From the NCBI RefSeq assembly GCF_002153655.1, contig NZ_JOPJ01000002.1, forward strand, positions 1 through 64,000: a stretch of DNA of 64,000 nucleotides. Reading direction: 5' to 3'. Under the pieces are notes generated by a model that made no database searches, was not told the DNA's origin, and saw only the letters and a program-made list of their open reading frames with translations. This document shows, in pieces, positions 1 through 7,702 of the stretch (position 1 is the stretch's first letter; every line of letters starts with the position of its first letter). Source of the stretch: Acetobacter okinawensis. Its GTDB lineage: Bacteria > Pseudomonadota > Alphaproteobacteria > Acetobacterales > Acetobacteraceae. The position numbers and the translations under genes are program-made.

Positions 1-64
1 CTCCATCGGTAAGCCTGTGAATCACAACTTCTCGCTCAGTTCAATAAATTAATAGGTCCTGAGC

Positions 65-775
65 CTAGAGTTTGGGGCAATACAAGGCTGGTGCGACCGG
101 CCAGCATTTGCTCCTATCTCTATACAATCCAAGCCAAAGAAATTCCTGCGCCCAGACGAGGCAACGCAGCTTGTGGCTCATGCCGCCATACACTTGCAGC
201 CCCTATTCGTCTTTCTAATCGGGACCGGCTGCCGACTGTCTGAGGCCCTCGATCTGGAATGGAGTGATGTTGATTTGTGGGGCGCGCGCGCTGTCGTCTG
301 GCAGAAGCAGGGGAACCAGAGGCGCATTGATATGCCGCCATGCGTGATTGACTGGCTGAAGCGCATAGAATGGCGGGAAGGTCACGTATTCCGCCCCGTC
401 ACGCAAACCCGAAAAGGCTCCGTTATCGGTGAGCGGTACCACAACTCTGCAAGGCAATATGGCGGCCAGATAAAAAACGGATGGGCAGGAGCTTGCCGGC
501 GCGCGGGCCTGCCAGGGCGATTGCGTGAATGGATTCCTGCAGGCCAAACTTCTTTGCAATCGTGCTTTGTTCCGGACTTCACGCCGCACGATCTTCGGCA
601 CACGTGGGCCTCTTGGCACTACTGCGTGCACCGAGACCTTCTCCGGCTCCAAACGGACGGCGCATGGAGCAACATCAATACGGTGACAATATACGCCAAG
701 CTGATGCCAGAGGCATATAAGGACCAGATAGAGAGGTGGTGGAGGGAGGGGCCGCACGTGGGGAATGCGAACTAA
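65..775 (+). pseudogene. 5'-truncated tyrosine integrase (older element)
   Basis: The frame is homologous to the C-terminal two thirds of the intact integrase at 39218-40336, from about residue 134 of that protein to its end. The similarity begins near position 65, and an in-frame TAG lies just upstream at about 50, so the arm-binding and core-binding N-terminus is missing. The catalytic domain is otherwise intact: the GTGCRLSEA arginine motif, HDLRHTWASWH and the VTIYAKLMP tyrosine are all present. A GTG at 173 could start a 200-residue fragment, but a full recombinase cannot be made. The fragment ends 122 bp before an attachment repeat, the same geometry as the intact integrase, which suggests it belonged to a related element that used the same tRNA site. 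Confidence 0.85.
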
Positions 776-880
776 AATGCTCCACGGATTTTCCACAGAT
801 ACCAGTATGAAACCATAGACAATGGTGGACTGAAATAGATTTAAACGAGTGGAAAATTTCAGCGGAAGACATGGTTAAAA

Positions 881-896
881 CCGCAGAATACTGCGG
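881..896 (-). terminator. Hairpin next to att repeat, left copy
   Basis: CCGCAG-AATA-CTGCGG forms a perfect 6-bp stem. The same hairpin follows the tRNA-Val gene at 40433-40448. It was therefore duplicated with the attachment region and is probably the tRNA terminator or part of an extended att site. Confidence 0.5.
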
Positions 897-897
897 C

Positions 898-950
898 TCA
901 GGAATGGTGGGCGCAACAGGGATTGAACCTGTGACCCCTACCATGTCAAG
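898..950. repeat. Prophage attachment repeat, left end
   Basis: These 53 bp are identical to 40450-40502. The repeat contains the 3' end of tRNA-Val from the CCA through the anticodon loop, and the two copies diverge immediately after it (aatg here, gtag on the right). Imperfect similarity continues leftward through the neighbouring hairpin. This is the expected core of a tRNA-targeted tyrosine integrase and marks the left prophage boundary. The tRNA fragment here lacks its 5' half and is not a gene. Confidence 0.92.
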
Positions 951-1238
951 AATGTTCTCTATCTTAAAAAATGGCAGATTTTAGCGATATATATTCAACG
1001 CGATGATGCGGATAACCATTTTATAACCAGTAACCAATTCTCACACTTCCCCCTTGTACAACACCCCAAACCTGTACTACCCTGTCAGGGCTACGGCGGC
1101 GTGGATGGACACGCTCAATGCTATGTGAGGTCAGCCCTCTGCGCGCGGGAAACATGACAACATAGGTGCGAAAGCGACATTGAATATCGGATACAATCCG
1201 ACGCATTAGCCGGTATCAAGCTCGGCCCGTAGCAACAT

Positions 1239-1344
1239 GACGCGGGAGTTCGTCGGTAGAACAGTCCGCCATGAGTTTCGGAGCAATCCGATGGGAGCTT
1301 AATGGTCGGATAATGTGCGGGTTCAAGTCCCGCTCGCGTCCCCA
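1239..1344 (+). ncRNA. tRNA-like structure with an enlarged anticodon region
   Basis: The ends fold as a tRNA. The acceptor stem is GACGCGG/TCGCGTC (six Watson-Crick pairs plus one G-U), followed by a C and an encoded CCA. The D stem is GTTC/GAAC with loop GTCGGTA. The T arm is GCGGG-TTCAAGT-CCCGC. A 5-bp anticodon stem can form between 1264-1268 and 1307-1311, leaving a 5-nt variable loop, but its loop is 38 nt instead of 7. The extra bases can also form TCCG/CGGA and ATCCGA/TCGGAT hairpins. It may be a decayed tRNA, a tRNA carrying an insertion, or an unusual long-arm tRNA. No anticodon can be assigned safely. Confidence 0.4.
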
Positions 1345-1650
1345 GTTTCAGGCTCCAACTGTTTCCTAATTGGAAATTGTTGGCGGGCGCCAGACCCGAG
1401 TGCGCTCTAGGCGGAATAAATGCCTATCGTCACCTCTGGAAGTCGTCAGGTGCACATGGCGCAAGGTACGCTAATGGCTCCGTGTGAGCGCATGGTGTAC
1501 AGACAGATGCTTCCGGCTCGTCCTGCATCTGGCAGTCGGTGGAAGCCCGTCATTTCTCCGATAAAGTCCCCACCTAACTTCCGCCGCAATCCCCATGCTA
1601 TAGCGGCCAAGCCAACGGCTCTCCGCTACCCATGAGCGCCGTTGGTCTGG

Positions 1651-1676
1651 CCATTTTCCCGGCGTCAGGAAAATGG
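1651..1676. terminator. 9-bp inverted repeat after lysis genes
   Basis: CCATTTTCC and GGAAAATGG flank an 8-nt loop, five bases beyond the stop of the Rz1-like gene. There is no T-run, so it may be a transcript-end stabiliser rather than a classical terminator. Confidence 0.4.
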
Positions 1677-1681
1677 TCTTG

Positions 1682-1909
1682 TCACTCCCCTGCCTGACAA
1701 GCCCGCACCTGATCGCGCAAAACCACGTCCTGCCGGGCAATCTCTGGTAGCGCCACAAGCGTGGGGTTGGCTCGAAGCTCCGTAGCCGCCTGCTTCTGGA
1801 ATTCTGCCGACCATGGGGCAATCTGGGGGCAGATTGGTTTGATCTTCTGACTTGAGCAACTCGCCAGAAATAAGCAGAAAACAGCCATAAACGGCGTTTT
1901 TTTCTTCAT
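1682..1909 (-). CDS. Rz1-like outer-membrane spanin lipoprotein
   Basis: This 75-residue protein begins MKKKTPF and has a short hydrophobic signal followed by the lipobox LASC, so it should be a lipoprotein anchored in the outer membrane. It lies seven bases after the Rz-like gene, the usual arrangement of a two-gene spanin pair. The ATG at 1909 is preceded by GGGGTGAGTCGGAA. Spanins fuse inner and outer membranes in the last step of lysis of Gram-negative hosts. The assignment rests on size, lipobox and position, because spanin sequences are poorly conserved. Confidence 0.65.
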   Translation of the reverse strand: MKKKTPFMAVFCLFLASCSSQKIKPICPQIAPWSAEFQKQAATELRANPTLVALPEIARQDVVLRDQVRACQAGE

Positions 1910-1916
1910 TTCCGAC

Positions 1917-2150
1917 TCACCCCGTCCCAGCGTCCAGCCGGTCAAGTAACTGGTCTTTGCTCTGCGGACCCTCGGCCTGCGCCTTAGCCATGGATTCGGT
2001 GGTAGCAGTCGCGGCCTGAGCATCGCCCACCGCTGCCTTATCCGTGGCCACGCTCTGCGCGTTGCGGCCTGCTTTTGTCGCATAGACCACAAGCGCGATG
2101 AGCGCCCCAATCGCAATGATTGCGAGCGCCCCCCAGAAATAAGCGGTCAA
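1917..2150 (-). CDS. Rz-like inner-membrane spanin
   Basis: This 77-residue protein has one N-terminal membrane segment (about residues 4-24) followed by a hydrophilic, alanine-rich helical tail, matching the topology of i-spanins. The next gene downstream encodes a small lipoprotein, the expected partner. It overlaps the start of its operon neighbour by four bases. No catalytic motif is expected in this family. Confidence 0.6.
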   Translation of the reverse strand: MTAYFWGALAIIAIGALIALVVYATKAGRNAQSVATDKAAVGDAQAATATTESMAKAQAEGPQSKDQLLDRLDAGTG

Positions 2151-2431
2151 GACGAAGCCATCTGACCCGCTGCCTGCATACCAGCCAGCGCGGCGTTGAA
2201 CTTGGTTGCCAGAGCGTTCAGGTCAGCAACGGCCCCGGCTACATCCGTTGCTGAGGATGCTCCGGCATTGGCAACATTTGCGGCCATCTTAACGCCACCG
2301 ATAGCGGCAGAGCTTGCCGCCGGAAGCGTATAGCCCCCGCCAGACGCCGCCTCTGCAATTGCCCGCATAATGACCGAGGCGGCCTGCGGAGCGATGCCTA
2401 CGGCGGCAAGGTCGTTCGCTGTCACAGCCAT
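2147..2431 (-). CDS. Small head-fibre-like phage protein
   Basis: The 94-residue protein is very rich in alanine and glycine. Its central AAIGGVKMAANV segment and the C-terminal helix ending in ALAGMQAAGQMA resemble small phage head-fibre or trimerising fibre proteins. The similarity is from memory and was not tested. It sits between the holin candidate and the spanins, so a structural role or a small lysis-region accessory are both possible. Confidence 0.45.
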   Translation of the reverse strand: MAVTANDLAAVGIAPQAASVIMRAIAEAASGGGYTLPAASSAAIGGVKMAANVANAGASSATDVAGAVADLNALATKFNAALAGMQAAGQMASS

Positions 2432-2442
2432 ATCAGCCTCCC

Positions 2443-2706
2443 TTACGCGCCGCCAGAGGATGCGGTTGCGTTAACCGCCTTGGTCTTTGCTGCCTGAATG
2501 GTGGCGTTGACGCCAGACAGAATCTGAGTGACGCCATCGACCACTCCAGACACATTAAATTCAGTGTTCCGCTCTACCAGCGTCAGGGCCAGCGCGACCA
2601 GTGAGCCAGCATCCGCGATATTGGCAGTGATGTTGGCGGAAAGAGCCTTGCCAGAAACGGTGGTGAAAACGGCCTCACCGGCGGTGATAAGTGCCTGTGT
2701 ATCCAT
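2443..2706 (-). CDS. Hypothetical small phage protein
   Basis: The 87-residue product has no recognised motif. It is helical, low in charge and contains a moderately hydrophobic stretch around residues 25-45 (a DAGSLVALALTLV segment), probably not a full membrane span. The frame is co-directional with the lysis genes and fills the space between them, which supports it being real. Confidence 0.5.
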   Translation of the reverse strand: MDTQALITAGEAVFTTVSGKALSANITANIADAGSLVALALTLVERNTEFNVSGVVDGVTQILSGVNATIQAAKTKAVNATASSGGA

Positions 2707-2718
2707 GACGGGCTCCAG

Positions 2719-2973
2719 TCAATTGTGGGTTGTGGTTTTGGTGGCAACATCATCAGCATTCGTGGCATGCCCTGCGTTCTGCCCAATGGCATTCACAAGG
2801 GAATACAGCCACAGCCATTTGCTACCGTCTTTTGGTCTCGGCCAATGCCGGGCGGCTATCGCGCATGTACCGGCGAGGACGATGCCAAGGGATGCTACAT
2901 CCGCCGCCCACTTGGCGGGCAGCATGGGGAGGACGTAGCTTAAGAGGGACGCAAGGAGCGTGGTGGGGTCCAT
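2719..2973 (-). CDS. Holin candidate, small membrane protein
   Basis: With the ATG at 2973 the protein has 84 residues and begins MDPTTLL. An ATG at 2982 (MPDMDPTT) is also possible and would overlap the endolysin gene. Hydrophobic segments cover about residues 4-14 and 20-38, followed by a charged region (RHWPRPKDGSKW) and a polar tail. Its size, membrane character and position directly after the endolysin suit a holin. Holins have no shared sequence signature, so the role is inferred from context. Confidence 0.5.
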   Translation of the reverse strand: MDPTTLLASLLSYVLPMLPAKWAADVASLGIVLAGTCAIAARHWPRPKDGSKWLWLYSLVNAIGQNAGHATNADDVATKTTTHN

Positions 2974-2974
2974 A

Positions 2975-3451
2975 TCAGGCATCCATCGCAGCACGGAAAA
3001 TCGGGATGGCCTGCGCAGCCACGCCTGCACCTCCCAGCGTGTTGTAATGCTGCTTCCAGTAGGCCGCCCATGCGGTGGCATCGCCAGCGGGCGGCAACGC
3101 ATCCGGCTGCCGGAACAGATGAACCCGGCACATGGCGGCAGCATAAACGGGGCTTGTTACAAGGGCCTGTGCGCTGGGCCGTCCACCGGCGAGCGCGGAT
3201 AGGGGCTTTTGCAGATAGGAGCGGTACCGAATGAAATTCGCCCACATATCGTCATGGGTGGCCGGTTCCATCTGCCAGAAGCCAAGAGCCGGACCAGAGC
3301 CAAGTTGCTTGAGGTAAGTGTACCCACTTTCTTTCAGCCCAATCCCGAGAACCCCCTGCTGGGCGGACAGGGTATTGAGAGGCGCAGGCAGGGCAGCAAG
3401 CGCAGGCGCAACCCACATATCACGCACATGGGGAAGATACAGGCCGCTCAT
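2975..3451 (-). CDS. Endolysin, transglycosylase/lysozyme-like
   Basis: In this 158-residue protein the motif LKESGYTYLKQLGSG followed by ALGFWQMEP (residues 39-63) looks like the catalytic glutamate (E41) and substrate-groove region of phage lysozyme or lytic-transglycosylase folds. It has no signal peptide, so export would depend on the holin candidate encoded next. It overlaps the preceding coiled-coil membrane gene by four bases (ATGA) and is the most likely peptidoglycan hydrolase of the lysis cassette. Confidence 0.65.
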   Translation of the reverse strand: MSGLYLPHVRDMWVAPALAALPAPLNTLSAQQGVLGIGLKESGYTYLKQLGSGPALGFWQMEPATHDDMWANFIRYRSYLQKPLSALAGGRPSAQALVTSPVYAAAMCRVHLFRQPDALPPAGDATAWAAYWKQHYNTLGGAGVAAQAIPIFRAAMDA

Positions 3452-3735
3452 TGCGTCAGCCAGTGCAGCAGGTAAACAGTTCCGGCAGCTATTCCGCCTC
3501 CAAGCCCAGAAAATCCAGCAATGAGCGAGTTCTTGAAGCTGCCCTGCTTCTGAACGGCGGTCAGAATTTCATTTAGGGTAGCCTGCTGCGTATCCTGCTT
3601 GGATTTGATCTTTACCACGTCAGCCTCCACCAGCCTCACATTGCTGGTGAGGGCGCTCATGCGCTCGGAGAACTCTGGACGAGTGATGTAAACACCAACC
3701 GGGGCTTCGCTACTGATAGCGGCGGCTTCACCCAT
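3448..3735 (-). CDS. XhlA-like coiled-coil membrane protein
   Basis: The 95-residue protein has a predicted coiled coil (about residues 20-65, heptad-like RLVEADVVKIKSKQDTQQ) and one C-terminal membrane span rich in glycine (about 72-92). That topology is typical of haemolysin XhlA-type or other holin-associated phage proteins. It is the first gene of the lysis cassette, just downstream of an intergenic palindrome. Confidence 0.55.
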   Translation of the reverse strand: MGEAAAISSEAPVGVYITRPEFSERMSALTSNVRLVEADVVKIKSKQDTQQATLNEILTAVQKQGSFKNSLIAGFSGLGGGIAAGTVYLLHWLTQ

Positions 3736-3792
3736 GCTATACCTGCAAATTTGGGAAGAAGGCCGCCCTAGCTGCCGAAGCGCGAGAGGGCG

Positions 3793-3818
3793 AATTACGG
3801 TATCATGTTACCGTAATT
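3793..3818. promoter_or_regulatory. 10-bp-arm palindrome before lysis cassette
   Basis: AATTACGGTA-TCATGT-TACCGTAATT is a perfect inverted repeat with a 6-bp spacer, in the gap between the fibre-associated gene and the lysis genes. The core ACGGTA-N6-TACCGT recurs at 20950-20967. It has no T-run, so an operator or processing hairpin is more likely than a terminator. Confidence 0.5.
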
Positions 3819-3836
3819 ATGCAGCGTGTACAAGGC

Positions 3837-4490
3837 TTATGACGTGAGTATATCTGCGGGCTGGGCAGGTAATGCGGTGCTGGTGGTATCCGCTCCACTG
3901 GCGATGGCATTGACCGCTTTCACGTAGGCTTTCATGTCCGCCGTAAAAGCTTCGCCCATGGCTGCGGCAAGGTTCGCCTGCTGCTGTATCCAAGCCTGTG
4001 CCGTAGCGGCCTGTGTTTTGAGAGGTACTGCAACCGGAGCAGGCGTGTAGTCCTGCAACGTATTCGTGGACGTGTCAAAATACTGGCTACGTGGGTTTTT
4101 CTGCCTGTCCGCATACTCGCTGGCTGTGATGGCGTGTAGTGTGCTTTCTGATGGCTCACCAGTTACGGACAGGAAACCCCACATATCATAAACGGAGCAT
4201 GGAGAATTGCTATCGCAGTAGAACCGGCTACCGTACTGGATTGCCGTGCCGCTGGTGAACACATTGAGCATACCACTCACAGATGGTACCTGTGCGAGTT
4301 CCCACTGTCCGCTGGTAAGTGCTGCCATAGTCGAAGCGGCACCGAGCGTAAGGACATTTACAGGTGCCCCGGCGATGTCCAATCCATTCCACACGTCCAT
4401 GAACGACTGGATTTTTCCATCCACAATCGTTCCGTAATACTGGGAAGGATATGCTGCTTTAACTGCATCTAGTGCTGTTTGGTCTGTCAT
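3837..4490 (-). CDS. Tail-fibre-associated protein
   Basis: This 217-residue protein is encoded one base after the tail fibre gene. The central part (about 40-140) reads as a small beta domain with aromatic residues, and the C-terminal third is alanine-rich helix. Fibre chaperones or assembly proteins normally follow the fibre gene, so this is a candidate, but I see no diagnostic assembly motif. A receptor-binding accessory is the alternative. Confidence 0.45.
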   Translation of the reverse strand: MTDQTALDAVKAAYPSQYYGTIVDGKIQSFMDVWNGLDIAGAPVNVLTLGAASTMAALTSGQWELAQVPSVSGMLNVFTSGTAIQYGSRFYCDSNSPCSVYDMWGFLSVTGEPSESTLHAITASEYADRQKNPRSQYFDTSTNTLQDYTPAPVAVPLKTQAATAQAWIQQQANLAAAMGEAFTADMKAYVKAVNAIASGADTTSTALPAQPADILTS

Positions 4491-4491
4491 G

Positions 4492-5730
4492 TCAGAAGTA
4501 CCCTATTGCAAGGCATTGCATCGTGTAAGGTTGATTGGATGTGGTGGGAGCCCCGTCAAAGAAGGCCAAGGGCTGAAATGTGAAACCGGAATTGGTTATG
4601 TTAGGGGTGGAAGTGCCCGAGACGATATCAAGGACGGCAACACGCGAAGTGTTATTCTGCTCCCTCGACAGTTGCAGGAAAACCTTCGGCACAGTTCCAG
4701 ACCGGAAAGCCGTAGGGAAGGCAACGTATCCCTCACCTGAGCCGGAAGCGGTCCAAGCTTGCATCTTCAGAGTGGTATCTGAAAAGGGAAGATCAGAAGT
4801 AAACGCAGAAACCCCTGCCGGAGATACAAGTCGCCCCTGATTTGTACCCTGCGCTACCAGATCGAACTCATACCATGACGACCCGTTGAAAGCAGAAAGC
4901 ACAATATTGAGAGATGCCCCAACTACCTCGCGCAGACCTATCACGCCTGCGTAACCGAATCTTTTAGTTAGGTTGAAAAAGATCGACGCATCATTGAAAC
5001 CAGAAGATGCGTTTGCGTTTGCGTTAGAGTTTATCGTGAGACCATAAGACGGACCTGTAATAGACAGAGTCCCAGTCATCGTATCGCCAGCGCGGTTTAC
5101 TTTATCGGCATCAAAGGCCAGCTTGCCCTTTGCAGTCTCAGCCGTATCATCGTCATTGATAATCAGCGGGTGCCATGCAGAACCGCTGTAGCTGTTGAGG
5201 CTCGTGTAGGTGCTTGATCGAGAAAGGTTCCACTTTTTGGTGCCCGTTGCCTGTGCCCCGGTAACGGAACCGAGTGTGTTGGTAAACGTCACTGCGCCCG
5301 TGGTGGAGAAGGCACCATTAACAGTTTGGTCCGCATTCACAGTTTGGGCCGCTACCCATGTGTTCGCATACCCCAAACGCCCATAACGGGCATCCGCATC
5401 TTTGGCCCCAACGGGCTGATATGCCGTCCAGTCAGTCACGGCCGGAACGGTCGTAACCCCGGTCAGTGCCGTATTGTTCAGAAGCGCCTTAAGCTGCCCC
5501 ACATTCGCAGCGTCCGTATCCGCCGCGCCATCCGCCAGAAAGGTGATGCGGTTTGACCCCATATTCCAATTGGACGTAACGGGAACAGACCCATTCCTGA
5601 GCAGAACAGCATTGAGCGCCGCCTGAATGTCCTCCAGCGGCATGTTGTGCTGCGTTGTCATGATTTCCGTGCCGGGCGTGGCTTTGTACGCGGGCGGGAG
5701 AGTGTAATTCCCGTTACCATCATATGGCAT
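4492..5730 (-). CDS. Tail fibre protein
   Basis: In this 412-residue protein the N-terminus (MPYDGNGNYTLPP, then about 40-90 with GSNRITFLADGAADTDAANVG) matches the virion-attachment part of many podovirus fibres. The middle contains collagen-like, beta-helical spacing (NRAGDTMTGTLSITG near 210-225). The C-terminal 180 residues are a beta-rich domain suited to receptor binding. It follows the ejection proteins, as expected. Host range would depend mostly on the C-terminal part. Confidence 0.75.
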   Translation of the reverse strand: MPYDGNGNYTLPPAYKATPGTEIMTTQHNMPLEDIQAALNAVLLRNGSVPVTSNWNMGSNRITFLADGAADTDAANVGQLKALLNNTALTGVTTVPAVTDWTAYQPVGAKDADARYGRLGYANTWVAAQTVNADQTVNGAFSTTGAVTFTNTLGSVTGAQATGTKKWNLSRSSTYTSLNSYSGSAWHPLIINDDDTAETAKGKLAFDADKVNRAGDTMTGTLSITGPSYGLTINSNANANASSGFNDASIFFNLTKRFGYAGVIGLREVVGASLNIVLSAFNGSSWYEFDLVAQGTNQGRLVSPAGVSAFTSDLPFSDTTLKMQAWTASGSGEGYVAFPTAFRSGTVPKVFLQLSREQNNTSRVAVLDIVSGTSTPNITNSGFTFQPLAFFDGAPTTSNQPYTMQCLAIGYF

Positions 5731-5731
5731 G

Positions 5732-7702
5732 TCAGTTTCTCTCTGCGGGAAGTCCGGCCCCTATCAGGGCAGCGGCAATGTTGGGGGCTATTTGGCTCTG
5801 TGTCGGAGCAACGGGCGCGAAGGCAGACGCATCGCGGGATAGGAGGGCGCGGGCTACTGCGTCACGGGTTCGCTCGTTGCGTGCATTTATCGCACCGCTT
5901 GCCAAGCGCTCGCCAACGCCAAGCGCCGCGTCACCAAAACGAAGGTTGAGAAGCGAGCGCAGGACGGGTGTTTTCTGGTCGCCGGGGATGATCTGCTGCG
6001 CAAGTATGTTGCGGTCAGTCATGGACCCGCCGCGCGCGGCTTGCGTAGTTGCAGCAAAGGCCCGCTCCGCATCAACCGCATTATTCAGGCCGTCGGCTGC
6101 GTCATCGCCAAGAATGAGCGCCATTTTCTCCCGGTTATATCCCTTGTCCAGCAGGGCCTTTGCCGCATTTGCATCATTCCGCGCCGTCCCCATCGTCTGA
6201 GCAACCTGCTGGCGCGCGCCCTCAGTAAAGGCAGCTTTTTCAGACTCACCCATGCCCGCAAGAGTGCGTTGGAGCATATCGGGGGTTGTGGCGTTGCTGA
6301 ACACCTTCTGCCCATCCGTAAGGGCCTGCGCGACCTTGGAATAATCTGAGTAAATACCGCGCGCTGTGGCATATTCAGGAGAAAGGTCATCCATTACGCC
6401 AAGAAGCCGCCGCCGCACGTCCGCAACGCTACGGGAAGCCTCGTTGTCTTTAAACCCGGCTCCCGTTTTAATCTCTCCAATGTTATCCTGCATGGCGCGC
6501 TGGATATAATGCAGGTCCTGTAGCGTCATTTTGCTGACGTCAGGTGCCATTTCGGGACCATGCATACCCATATTGCCCGTTGGGGAATATAGAGACCGAC
6601 CCTCATTGCCAGCGAGAGTGTTTGCCTTTGCAAGGGCAGACATAAACGCAGGTGTTTTGATGATTTCTTGCAGTTCCGGACTGTCAGCAACAGGAACCGG
6701 CATCGCCTTGTCATACCAAGGGGACGCAAGCGCTGAGCGAGACGAGGATATTCTGTCTGCACTATCAAGGATATTCCTGCGCGGCCCCATGGCGGCATCC
6801 ATTGCACCCTCAATACGCTGCCCTGCCTGCGCCTGCCGGTTCATTAGCGCTTCGACAAGTTGCTTTTGCGCCGAGCCGGGAGCCGATGCCACTGCGCGCG
6901 CGGCTTGCTGCATATTGGGACCAAGGTCTGCCAGCGTGGCGGCTGGACCAAGGCGCGCAAGCTCGGCATCTGCCAATGCGGGAGAAAGAGCATCCGACTG
7001 GCCAAGTTGCCGAACGATACTCGCCGCCCGGTCTGTTGCGCGCCCATCTGCTCCCCGCATAAGCGCGCGCGTCAGAGCGGCCCCTCCGCTTATGGCCTCA
7101 CCCAATGCCTGACCGCCCGCACCGCCGACTGCGCCCATGCCAGCGCCCTGAGTAACATTATCGCCGCGTGCGTAGGCGTCCGTTCCTCCTAGGACCGCTC
7201 CCTCAAGTCCTGTCAGGCCAATGCGACCACCGGCAGCCAGCGCGCCCGATGCCTGCGCGAGACGCGAGGGGATGGCGATGGAGGCCAGTGGGGCGGTGGA
7301 CGCAATACCCCCCGCAATCTGCGCCCCTGTGTTCAGGGCTGGATGCTGCTGGGCAAACTGCTGGTCCAATCCACTCTGAGCAGCAAGGGCCTGCTGGTAG
7401 CGTTGCGACCAATCGCCCTGCAACTGTTGATCTGGCGAAAACAGGCCATTGAGAACCGGAGCCAGTGTGGCGTTTGTCGCCGCGTCAGCCCGGTTCAGCA
7501 GGCCGCCAATGACCGGAACGCCTGTCGCAAATGCGCGACCGGTGCCTTCTGCGATGGATGGGGACGCATCAGGCTGGGCGCTATGTACCCCTCCCATGCT
7601 GTGCGCGATTTCATCCACAGTCGCGTTCTGCTGTTCCGGCGAGAGCTTAAGAAACTCATCACCAACATCCACATCCCGACCATTGATCGTAAGTGTGGGC
7701 AT
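5732..7702 (-). CDS. Internal virion (DNA ejection) protein
   Basis: Starting at the ATG at 7702, which shares an A with the stop of the preceding gene (TAATG), the protein has 656 residues. Its first 35 residues (MPTLTINGRDVDVGDEFLKL and on) are a small conserved module seen at the start of phage internal proteins. The rest is alanine-rich helix with several coiled stretches. Length, composition and position between the transglycosylase-bearing protein and the fibre fit a P22 gp20-like ejection protein. This is an inference from context. Confidence 0.55.
   Translation of the reverse strand: MPTLTINGRDVDVGDEFLKLSPEQQNATVDEIAHSMGGVHSAQPDASPSIAEGTGRAFATGVPVIGGLLNRADAATNATLAPVLNGLFSPDQQLQGDWSQRYQQALAAQSGLDQQFAQQHPALNTGAQIAGGIASTAPLASIAIPSRLAQASGALAAGGRIGLTGLEGAVLGGTDAYARGDNVTQGAGMGAVGGAGGQALGEAISGGAALTRALMRGADGRATDRAASIVRQLGQSDALSPALADAELARLGPAATLADLGPNMQQAARAVASAPGSAQKQLVEALMNRQAQAGQRIEGAMDAAMGPRRNILDSADRISSSRSALASPWYDKAMPVPVADSPELQEIIKTPAFMSALAKANTLAGNEGRSLYSPTGNMGMHGPEMAPDVSKMTLQDLHYIQRAMQDNIGEIKTGAGFKDNEASRSVADVRRRLLGVMDDLSPEYATARGIYSDYSKVAQALTDGQKVFSNATTPDMLQRTLAGMGESEKAAFTEGARQQVAQTMGTARNDANAAKALLDKGYNREKMALILGDDAADGLNNAVDAERAFAATTQAARGGSMTDRNILAQQIIPGDQKTPVLRSLLNLRFGDAALGVGERLASGAINARNERTRDAVARALLSRDASAFAPVAPTQSQIAPNIAAALIGAGLPAERN

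Larger units (their letters stand above)
951..1681. other. Prophage left-end region without a convincing gene
   Basis: Between the left att repeat and the lysis genes I see no reading frame with protein-like composition or a good ribosome site. The region holds a tRNA-like structure at 1239-1344 and a long inverted repeat at 1651-1676. An open frame at 1420-1635 on the plus strand has no ribosome site and no recognisable motif. Confidence 0.5.

Noticed and set aside
781-810. DnaA-box-like TTTTCCACAGA near the integrase remnant
   Set aside because: A single imperfect site without clustering is not evidence of an origin.
1420-1635. 71-codon frame near the prophage left end
   Set aside because: No ribosome site and no family pattern. 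Treated as intergenic.
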